Positions 28,218 through 35,309 of a stretch of DNA of 64,000 bases are shown in pieces. Source of the DNA: Cytophagales bacterium Alg240-R148 (lineage in GTDB: Bacteria; Bacteroidota; Bacteroidia; Cytophagales; Cyclobacteriaceae). The position numbers and the translations under genes were made by a program. The notes beneath the pieces were generated by a model, which saw only the letters and a program-made list of their open reading frames with translations, made no database searches and had not been told where the DNA came from. The stretch's first letter is position 1. The number at the start of each line of letters is the position of its first letter. The stretch lies in the NCBI GenBank assembly GCA_900537185.1, contig LS999826.1, positions 1,196,379 through 1,260,378 on the forward strand, written 5' to 3'.

Positions 28218-29723
28218 TTAATTGTTTTTTAATTGATTTACTGCCTGAATGGCCGAGTCCACTGCTTCTAGAAACAACGGCAGCCTTCCATTGTCTACTC
28301 CAGCAAATGCTAAGTTTTTGTTTTTACTTTTTTTATAATCAAACAAATATCCAGGTACAGGGATTGGCATGGCATGTCCCATGGCTTTTATACTTACATT
28401 TTTCACGAAAGGGGTTAGGTCTATACTAAAATACTCCGAAAGGTGGGCAATGGTTTTATGGGCAATGGCCGCTTTGTTTTTTTCAGTATTCAACAAGTGG
28501 TTCCGAGACGATTGCGGCAAACAATAATATCCCGTAAAAACCCTGCTATTGTTACTACTATGCTGGGATTTTGAATCTACAAAACCCATGAAACTCTGGT
28601 CATTTGTTAACATTTCGTTTTGCCAAAATGCTTTTTTGTCATTGCGGAAATCGGTAGCTAGGTTTACTACCATCCAAGGGGCATATTGATTGGATGCAAA
28701 TAGCTCTTTTTCTTCCGGGTAAATAAAAGGCAGTGCATGTTTTTGGCCTGCGTAAATTATTTTTTGTACTTGGTGCTGCCGCTGCACTTGGTTTTGGATG
28801 TCCACAATTTTAACCAAAAACCCATTGGCTTGGCTTTCAATGGATTGCACCAAATGGCCTGTTTTTATTCGGTTTTGGTCTGTGTTTTGAAGCATCTTAT
28901 CAATAAAATAAAAGTTGCCTTCGGGAGGAGAAAACAAAGGAACCACCTCGTTGTAATAAGGACGGCATTTAAAATAGTGTATACCAGCCAAAGCGGAAAC
29001 TGTTTTTATTCCAGCCCCATAATCGTCCTTCATATGGTAGTCCAAACCATTCATAAAGTCTTCGTCCAAAGGCAAATGCTCTTTTAAAAAATCGTAAAAA
29101 GTCACAGCATCTAAGTATTTTAATTCACTAGGCACCAAAGCAGAAGGCAAGGGCATTTTCCTATCAAATTGGGCCATCAATTTCAAAAACTTTGTTTTTA
29201 AAGGACCTTCTTTTAAAACATCTTTTCGGATGCTCCCATGGTCGAAACATTGGTTTTTACTTTTGTGCAGAATCAAATGCCTTTCATCTGAAAACGACCA
29301 TTGGTCCCTCCATTTTTGTTGGTGGATGATGCCTAAGGAATGCAAGGTCTCTAAAACCTCTGTTCCATAATACCCGGGGTATGCCAAATCGTAGTGGGCT
29401 CCTTGCGAAAAATTCAGGCCCTCAAAAGAGTCGAAGGAGGAAGAACCACCCAACTGTTGGGATAACTCTGCCAATAAGAAATTCTCCCCTTTTAACAAGT
29501 AGGCTGCAGTCATCCCGGCGACTCCACCACCAACAACCAAGTAATCCAATGGTTTTCCTTTTTGCACTGGAAAATTAGTACTTTTTCTAATCAAATGACC
29601 AGCCGCGGCATCGCTGTTTACATGCACCTTGTAGGGGTGGTCTTCTACCAACCAGTTACAAGATTGCAGCAGCATGGGCAGGGTAAGGGCAGAAGAATAC
29701 TTAATAAAAGAACGCCGTTTCAT
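28218..29723 (-). CDS. Tat-exported FAD-dependent amine oxidase-like lipoprotein
   Basis: This protein of about 501 residues begins MKRRSFIKYSSALTLPML followed by LQSC. That combines a twin-arginine (Tat) motif with a lipobox, so a folded, FAD-loaded protein should be exported and lipid-anchored. The FAD-binding motif YLVVGGGVAGMTAAYLL lies near residue 63. The C-terminus (LAFAGVDNGRLPLFLEAVDSAIQAV) has the flavin amine oxidase-type closing motif. ATG at 29723 is chosen over 29771 because it creates the Tat signal and an ATGA overlap with the upstream membrane gene. Position in an operon with AdoMet decarboxylase and an aminopropyltransferase suggests that it oxidises a polyamine or a polyamine conjugate. 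That substrate is inferred. Confidence 0.85.
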   Translation of the reverse strand: MKRRSFIKYSSALTLPMLLQSCNWLVEDHPYKVHVNSDAAAGHLIRKSTNFPVQKGKPLDYLVVGGGVAGMTAAYLLKGENFLLAELSQQLGGSSSFDSFEGLNFSQGAHYDLAYPGYYGTEVLETLHSLGIIHQQKWRDQWSFSDERHLILHKSKNQCFDHGSIRKDVLKEGPLKTKFLKLMAQFDRKMPLPSALVPSELKYLDAVTFYDFLKEHLPLDEDFMNGLDYHMKDDYGAGIKTVSALAGIHYFKCRPYYNEVVPLFSPPEGNFYFIDKMLQNTDQNRIKTGHLVQSIESQANGFLVKIVDIQNQVQRQHQVQKIIYAGQKHALPFIYPEEKELFASNQYAPWMVVNLATDFRNDKKAFWQNEMLTNDQSFMGFVDSKSQHSSNNSRVFTGYYCLPQSSRNHLLNTEKNKAAIAHKTIAHLSEYFSIDLTPFVKNVSIKAMGHAMPIPVPGYLFDYKKSKNKNLAFAGVDNGRLPLFLEAVDSAIQAVNQLKNN

Positions 29724-30832
29724 TGTAGTAAAATTGGTTTTAAGTAAGGGTTTTTGGAATTGTTTTTCCAAATGTAACCATCCAGAATGTAGTGGGTAAT
29801 TTGTGGTAAAGACAACAACGCCATGCCCAACGCTTGAACAATTGGATTTTCAAGGGCGCTCAAAGGATATGCCACCCAACTTTCAAAAAATTGACCATTT
29901 TCCCTATAGAACCACATGTCCCAAAAATATTCTTCTCCAAGTGCCAATAATAGGATAGTAAGCACCATGCTTACCACCAATATTAAACTTTTTATTGGAG
30001 GCAAAAGAACGCCCTTGATTTCCTTTTTGCGTTGGACATATACAAAAATGAGCAACATATAGGGTATTCCATGTGCCACCACATTGGTAAGGCTAAAAGC
30101 AAAATCACTGTTGAAGTACACGATACCTAAAAACCAGTTGCCAGCAGTTGTCAGTGTCCATAAAAATAGCCCTGTTGGAAAGGGTTGTTTTTTTTGATAG
30201 CAGTTGTAGGTCGTTTCAATGGACCATGCCAATAAGAAAGAAAAGTACAGCATATTAAAGAATGGAACACTTTTTTGAACCCAAGCCTCAACTAAATTGT
30301 AATTGGATAAAACTTGAGGAAGTAATAGGAAATCGCCTTCTACAAACCAGTTAAATTCAAGGCCAGAAGCAAGGTGCCAATAAACCACCGGATAGAGCAT
30401 GGTAAAGTACAATACATAAGAGTGTTTTAGAAATCTATTTTTCACTTCGATGCCATAACGACCCAAATAGAGCATTAAAAAACCATATTGTTGTTTGATA
30501 AAGTGAAACAGTGCCAAATAGGCAAGGATAGTCCAAAACAAGGCGGTAGACCAAAAAGCTACCCCAAAGCATATCATAAATGCCAAAATTGGAGCCTTTA
30601 TTAAAATCTTGTTATGGGCTTTGAATTCTTCTGGGTCTAAGTAAGTTCTAAATAGAGTGCTCCACACATGGCTTACATCTATTCCTACAATAATAAGTAT
30701 CCAAAACCAAAATGGAAGACTTTGTTGGTGGAAAGTACTTGGTACTAAAAAACAAATGGCCCATGTAACCCAAACAGGTAAAAACAACCAAACCAAATCG
30801 TTGGTTTTTGAAAAGAGCCAAATTTTTTTCAT
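29720..30832 (-). CDS. Polytopic membrane protein with four conserved-looking His motifs
   Basis: This 370-residue inner-membrane protein has roughly eight to ten hydrophobic segments. Histidines sit inside or at the edges of membrane segments in motif-like contexts: H55 (IDVSHVWSTL), H110 (ALFHFIKQQYGF), H254 (NVVAHGIPYM) and H347 (QITHYILDGYIW). Such patterns occur in metal-dependent membrane oxygenases and desaturases, including the Brp/Blh carotenoid cleavage family. Homology to any of these is not established here. The gene sits between the aminopropyltransferase-like gene (27 bases) and the FAD lipoprotein (ATGA overlap), so it probably acts in the same pathway. Confidence 0.75.
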   Translation of the reverse strand: MKKIWLFSKTNDLVWLFLPVWVTWAICFLVPSTFHQQSLPFWFWILIIVGIDVSHVWSTLFRTYLDPEEFKAHNKILIKAPILAFMICFGVAFWSTALFWTILAYLALFHFIKQQYGFLMLYLGRYGIEVKNRFLKHSYVLYFTMLYPVVYWHLASGLEFNWFVEGDFLLLPQVLSNYNLVEAWVQKSVPFFNMLYFSFLLAWSIETTYNCYQKKQPFPTGLFLWTLTTAGNWFLGIVYFNSDFAFSLTNVVAHGIPYMLLIFVYVQRKKEIKGVLLPPIKSLILVVSMVLTILLLALGEEYFWDMWFYRENGQFFESWVAYPLSALENPIVQALGMALLSLPQITHYILDGYIWKNNSKNPYLKPILLQ

Positions 30833-30859
30833 GGTTAAAAATAGAAAACCTATAAGCTT

Positions 30860-32254
30860 TTAAAAAGCATAAGACCCTTTTAAATAATGTTGGTAAACAA
30901 TTGGTTTTTGAAGGGTGTTTATGCTGGTACTATCTTTTTTATGCCATGGTTTTCCGAAAGACAACATCATATCCATCGCCTGGTTGTTCAGCCATTTGGT
31001 TGGAACATCATCGAAATTTATAGATTGTAAAACCAACTGCGCCTCTTTTTTATTATGGGATTTGATTCCAAGTGTCCAACCCCATTCTCCTAATGTTAAA
31101 ACCTGGTTGTGGTATTGGGTGGTCGTAAAGCCGCTTTTTTTACAAGTATTGTTAATAATGTCAAAGGCGCTTCCTGCAAAATAAGGGCTACCAGACTGGG
31201 TAACCATAGCTCCTTCCTTTTTCAAGGCTGTAAAACAGCCTTCATAAAATGCCAATGTATAAAATTGGTTTAACTCTATGTCTGTAGGGTCCGGAACATC
31301 CACAATGACCACATCGTACCGGTTATTATTATGGTGGAGGAAGTCTAAAATATCTTTTTTATAGCGGATGTTTACTCTGGGATCTTTTAAACTTCCTTCG
31401 TTTAATTGTGTAAAAAGCTGATTTTCATTGGAATACCTTAGTAAGGCAGTATCCAAAGGCAACAAAGTGCATTGTTTGAAATCATATGGTGCCAACTCTT
31501 TGACGATAATGCCATTTTCTCCTCCAATTACTAAAATATCTTGTGCGCCGCCTATAACATTCATAACTGGATGCACCAAAGGTTCGTAGTACAGCCAGTA
31601 ATCAATAGAACTCAATTGGTTTTTACTATTTTGATAGAACCAATAGTGGCCATTCCAACGGGTTATGTCTAGGTTCTGAAAGGAGGTTGCTTTTGAAAAA
31701 ACTACTTTGTCTACATATTTATTTTGGGATTCAGGAATGTCAATCTCTGAGAAAAAAAACAATAGTACTGCCAATCCTATTACCTTGGACCAAACCCATA
31801 GTGGGTGGCTGTGTTTTCCAACCAAGAAGACGAGTAGAACCAGCACCAAAATCCATAACACCGGAATATAACTCGCCCCATACCCAACTCCTATTGCCAA
31901 AGGAGTTAAAGGCCAATAAAGCGGTTTGCCTTTGCTTTTACTGTGGCTCAGAAAACCAACTAAAAAACATGAAAACAAAGCAAGTTGGCTAATGTAATCC
32001 GTGAAATTATACAAATAGTAAATAAAATGATCCCCCAGAGAAGCTAGCAAAATGGCCAATATTAGGCTCGTTTGCTCCAACTTGAAAACCTTCATAACAT
32101 GCCGAAGCCAAATGCCTGCTATGGAAGCCACAACCAACAAAAAAATGTCGATCCAATGGAGTCCGTAGAGATGGGTGTAAATAACCTGAAGTTTACCAAT
32201 AAAAATCCCAGGAATTAAGAAAGGAATAAATGTTATGGGGTTAATGTTTCGCAT
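30860..32254 (-). CDS. Membrane-bound spermidine synthase-like aminopropyltransferase
   Basis: This 464-residue protein has about six membrane segments (residues 1-180) fused to a cytoplasmic spermidine/spermine synthase-like domain. That domain shows NKYVDKVVFSK, SSIDYWLYYEPLVHPVM (family D-E-x-x-YHE-x-L-x-H region), ILVIGGENGIIVKEL (family GGGDGG) and VVIVDVPDPT (family D-S-S-D-P). The core acids are kept, but GGGDG has become GGENG, so the donor or acceptor may differ from soluble SpeE. The start overlaps the AdoMet decarboxylase gene by 14 bases. That enzyme makes the aminopropyl donor, which supports transferase activity. A membrane-located or lipid-linked acceptor is a reasonable inference. 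Confidence 0.85.
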   Translation of the reverse strand: MRNINPITFIPFLIPGIFIGKLQVIYTHLYGLHWIDIFLLVVASIAGIWLRHVMKVFKLEQTSLILAILLASLGDHFIYYLYNFTDYISQLALFSCFLVGFLSHSKSKGKPLYWPLTPLAIGVGYGASYIPVLWILVLVLLVFLVGKHSHPLWVWSKVIGLAVLLFFFSEIDIPESQNKYVDKVVFSKATSFQNLDITRWNGHYWFYQNSKNQLSSIDYWLYYEPLVHPVMNVIGGAQDILVIGGENGIIVKELAPYDFKQCTLLPLDTALLRYSNENQLFTQLNEGSLKDPRVNIRYKKDILDFLHHNNNRYDVVIVDVPDPTDIELNQFYTLAFYEGCFTALKKEGAMVTQSGSPYFAGSAFDIINNTCKKSGFTTTQYHNQVLTLGEWGWTLGIKSHNKKEAQLVLQSINFDDVPTKWLNNQAMDMMLSFGKPWHKKDSTSINTLQKPIVYQHYLKGSYAF

Positions 32255-32555
32255 CAGCCAATAGCGGGGATAGCGTGTCGCTTTTATTTAGTTGAACTAT
32301 AAAATTGTCGTACATCTCTTTGTTGCAAGAACTTAATTCAACGTAACTTTTAGACTCTTCAGGAAATGTGTGAATAGCCAAATGGCTCTCAGACAACAAC
32401 CAAATAGCAGTATACCCTTGTGGCTCAAAGTGGTGCTCCATAAAGTTCAAAATTCCAAACCCTGAATCGAGCAAAAGATCTTTGAAACCAGAAGTTAATG
32501 TAACAGGGTCAATTTCTGCTACCCATATTGAAAAATTGTCTATTTGTGCTTTCAC
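32241..32555 (-). CDS. speH: S-adenosylmethionine decarboxylase proenzyme
   Basis: This protein of about 104 residues belongs to the short bacterial pyruvoyl AdoMet decarboxylase family, which makes decarboxylated AdoMet for aminopropyl transfer. The self-cleavage site is in SESHLAIHTFPE, where the Ser (about residue 57) becomes the pyruvoyl group. The conserved His and the Cys in VELSSCN follow. GTG at 32555 gives a normal N-terminus (VKAQIDNFSIWVAEID). A TTG at 32588 would add eleven residues. It is the first gene of the minus-strand operon and overlaps the aminopropyltransferase-like gene by 14 bases. Confidence 0.9.
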   Translation of the reverse strand: MKAQIDNFSIWVAEIDPVTLTSGFKDLLLDSGFGILNFMEHHFEPQGYTAIWLLSESHLAIHTFPEESKSYVELSSCNKEMYDNFIVQLNKSDTLSPLLADAKH

Positions 32556-33023
32556 AGTTGTAGAATAATTAAAGCACAATATTAACAAATAAAAGTTTAA
32601 TTATGTCTATTGAAGTGACGAAAGGAAGAATCATAGCCTAACAGGGGGAAATAGTCCTGCTTGGTTTTTGTTCTAGAAAATCAAGCTTCAAGCTTTGGTG
32701 CTTTCTGTATTTAATAAATATAAATTTTGGTTACAGTACAGTGTATCAAATTCTCAGGAGCACATTCCAATGCCTTTCGAAAATGCTGCAGAGGATTGTG
32801 TTGGTTGAATGAGAGGAAATAGGAGACAAGGTTCTTATCTCTGCGTAGTAAGTATTGCCATAAGACATGAAAACAACTTCTTGAAAGCGGAACAAGTGGG
32901 GGCAACCTATAGGGAAATGGACTTGTTGTATTGGAGTTCTTAAAAAGGGGGTAAGGAAATCCATTAGGTCAGTTTAGGATATTCAGTCTTTATATTTTAT
33001 TTTGAATTAAAATCCTAAAAACA
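32556..33023. other. Long intergenic stretch with short open frames on both strands
   Basis: This 468-base gap must hold the promoter of the speH operon (minus) and of the M24 peptidase gene (plus). No exact promoter match was found. Between 32711 and 32964 there are two overlapping minus-strand frames of 64 and 72 codons. A plus-strand frame of 44 residues (ATG 32809 to TAA 32941) is also present. None is recognisable. Base composition is less AT-rich than usual for a spacer here, so an eroded gene is possible. Confidence 0.35.
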
Positions 33024-34346
33024 ATGAAATCGAACCACTTAATATTTATCCTGCTATTGTTGGGCATGCATTCCGTTTTTGCTCAATCCTCTTTTATTTT
33101 GCCCATGAAAGACAGAGCCGCTATTACAGACAAAATACTGGAAGAACGGATGCAAACTATTTTACCCGGATTAATGGAAAGAACTGGGATTGACATGTGG
33201 GTAGTGATTTCAAGAGAATACAACGAAGACCCTGTAATCAAAACCATGCTGCCAGCCACTTGGCTTTCGGCAAGGCGGCGAACAGTTTTGATTATGGTTA
33301 AAAAAGAAGATAAAGTAGAGGGGTTTGCTGTGGCTCGGTACGATGTGGGTTCTGCTTTTAAAAAGGCATGGGACAAGGAAAAACAACCAGACCAATGGAA
33401 GCGCGTGGCAGAAATAGTCGAAGCCCACCAACCCAAAAAAATTGGAATTAATAAATCCAATGATTTTGGATTGGCAGATGGAATTGTAAGTACGGATTAC
33501 GAAGCTTTTATGGCAGCCATAGGCAAATATTCAAAGCGCGTAGTGCATGCCACTCCGTTGGCAGTAGGGTGGTTGGAAACAAGAAGTGCCACTGAAATGA
33601 TGGTATACCCACAAATATGTAGAATAGCCCATGAAATAATTGCCGAGGCATTTTCGAACAAGGTGATCCAGCCAGGTGTAACCACAACCGAAGATGTTGT
33701 TTGGTGGATGCGGGAAAGAGTGCGAGAGTTGAAACTAGTAGCCTGGTTCCACCCAACCGTTTCCATTCAACGGTTCGATCCTGAAAGTTTTGACCACTTG
33801 AGATCATTTTCTAAACGACCAGATAAAAATGTGATCCTTCCAGGAGACTTGTTGCACGTAGATTTTGGCATTACTTATTTGAGGTTAAATACGGATACAC
33901 AGCAACATGCTTATGTTCTAAAGCCTGGGGAGACAGAGGTGCCAGCCTATTTGAAAGATGCTTTTAAAACTGGCAACCAACTGCAAGACATATTTACAGG
34001 AAATTTTGCGTTGGGCAAAACAGGCAACGAAGTTCTGAAAGAATCTAGGGAGGAAGCCATTTCAAAAGGGCTGCAACCTACTATATACACCCATCCAATT
34101 GGGTTCCATGGGCATGCTGCAGGACCAACGTTGGGTATGTGGGATGCACAAGGTGGCGTGCCTGGTTCTGGTGATTACCCCTTGTATTACAATACTGCCT
34201 ATTCAATAGAGCTGAATAATGCGGTGTTCCTTCAGGAATGGAACAAGGAGATAAGGATTATGTTAGAAGAAGAGGCCTTTTTTGATGCTAACGGTGTGCG
34301 TTATATAGATGGTAGGCAAACGGATATTATAGTAATAGGTAATTAA
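33024..34346 (+). CDS. Exported M24-family metallopeptidase (Xaa-Pro aminopeptidase-like)
   Basis: This 440-residue protein has a signal peptide (ending SVFAQ), a creatinase-type N-terminal domain and a pita-bread metallopeptidase domain. The five metal ligands of the M24 fold can be traced. Two Asp are in HVDFGITYL and LNTDTQQ, the His is in HPIGFHGHAAGPTLG, and the Glu residues are in YSIELNNAV and the C-terminal RIMLEEEAF. The likely job is to remove residues ahead of proline from peptides in the periplasm or outside. It stands first of two plus-strand genes, with the next start 35 bases away. Confidence 0.88.
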   Translation: MKSNHLIFILLLLGMHSVFAQSSFILPMKDRAAITDKILEERMQTILPGLMERTGIDMWVVISREYNEDPVIKTMLPATWLSARRRTVLIMVKKEDKVEGFAVARYDVGSAFKKAWDKEKQPDQWKRVAEIVEAHQPKKIGINKSNDFGLADGIVSTDYEAFMAAIGKYSKRVVHATPLAVGWLETRSATEMMVYPQICRIAHEIIAEAFSNKVIQPGVTTTEDVVWWMRERVRELKLVAWFHPTVSIQRFDPESFDHLRSFSKRPDKNVILPGDLLHVDFGITYLRLNTDTQQHAYVLKPGETEVPAYLKDAFKTGNQLQDIFTGNFALGKTGNEVLKESREEAISKGLQPTIYTHPIGFHGHAAGPTLGMWDAQGGVPGSGDYPLYYNTAYSIELNNAVFLQEWNKEIRIMLEEEAFFDANGVRYIDGRQTDIIVIGN

Positions 34347-34380
34347 TATTCAGATAAAAAATGTTTGTAACAAGCGCGAT

Positions 34381-35271
34381 ATGGACTCTAGGAAATTGAG
34401 ATGGATTGCAGTGGCAATGTTTTTACTACACCTCGAGGCATTGGCGCATCCTACAGGCAACATGGTAGTAGTTGGAGAGAACGTTTTTTGGAGTTATACA
34501 GCTCCCATTGACAATTCCAGCCATTATGGATGTATTATGGTCTGGTCCAATGACCATGCCCCTAAGGTGCTGTTACAATCGGCATTTCCTTCAACAGATT
34601 ACATCTTGTATGCAAAAGAGGACCAACTATATGCAATTGAAAGAAGACACGACGATCTAAGAAACGATTCGAGGCTACTGAAGGTAGGCCTAGATGGTGC
34701 TGTTGTGGTTCTTTGGCCCTGGTTTCAGGACAACCATCGAATGGGAGAAGGAGGGTTTTATATCAACGACCAAGAACATGTTGTTTTTGCCAGGTATCCC
34801 AATGTTTACGTGAAGGAAAAAGGGAAAGTGCCTTATAAGAAGTTGGAGTTCCACGAACCGATAAATAGAATCAGACAGGTAGAGAACCAACAATTGTTGG
34901 TGTTAACGGTCAATGATTGTTATTTGACTACAGCGTCAGGAAGGGTGCTCAAGCGTTGGAGAAAATTGATTAAAAAACTGGATAAACCGGCTTTTTTAGG
35001 TAGGAACACTATTTTTGACGTAGATTACTTCCGGGGAGAACTGTTGTTGGCATATTGGGGCAACCGCACTTTCGATTTAATAAACAGCAAAGGGGAAAGG
35101 AAAACGGTTCAATCCTGCCCCATCGGAGACCTGCCTCATTGGGTGGCATTTCACAATGGAGCTGCCATGCTTTTTGCTTCTAAGCTGGTTTTGGAAGCCG
35201 AAGAACTTCCTTTGCCCAGGTTGTGGCGTTATGATAGCGCTATAACCGATATTTGGGTAATAAACGAATGA
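34381..35271 (+). CDS. Exported protein of unknown function, possibly a beta-propeller
   Basis: This 296-residue protein has a signal peptide (LLHLEALAH) and no recognised family. The body is rich in short beta strands with repeated aromatic turns (VFWSYTAPIDNSSHYG, LLLAYWGNRTFDLINSKGE), which suggests an irregular propeller. No catalytic motif is visible. It follows the M24 peptidase gene by 35 bases and ends at a strong terminator, so the two are probably co-transcribed. The function is unknown. Confidence 0.7.
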   Translation: MDSRKLRWIAVAMFLLHLEALAHPTGNMVVVGENVFWSYTAPIDNSSHYGCIMVWSNDHAPKVLLQSAFPSTDYILYAKEDQLYAIERRHDDLRNDSRLLKVGLDGAVVVLWPWFQDNHRMGEGGFYINDQEHVVFARYPNVYVKEKGKVPYKKLEFHEPINRIRQVENQQLLVLTVNDCYLTTASGRVLKRWRKLIKKLDKPAFLGRNTIFDVDYFRGELLLAYWGNRTFDLINSKGERKTVQSCPIGDLPHWVAFHNGAAMLFASKLVLEAEELPLPRLWRYDSAITDIWVINE

Positions 35272-35307
35272 CTTTAGGGATGGTGGATGGCCAACATCCC
35301 CAAAGTC
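35270..35307. terminator. Bidirectional terminator
   Basis: GACTTTAGGGATG pairs with CATCCCCAAAGTC (one mismatch) around a 12-base loop, with T-rich flanks. It overlaps the end of the unknown exported protein gene and serves the convergent hexosaminidase gene. Confidence 0.8.
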
Positions 35308-35309
35308 AA

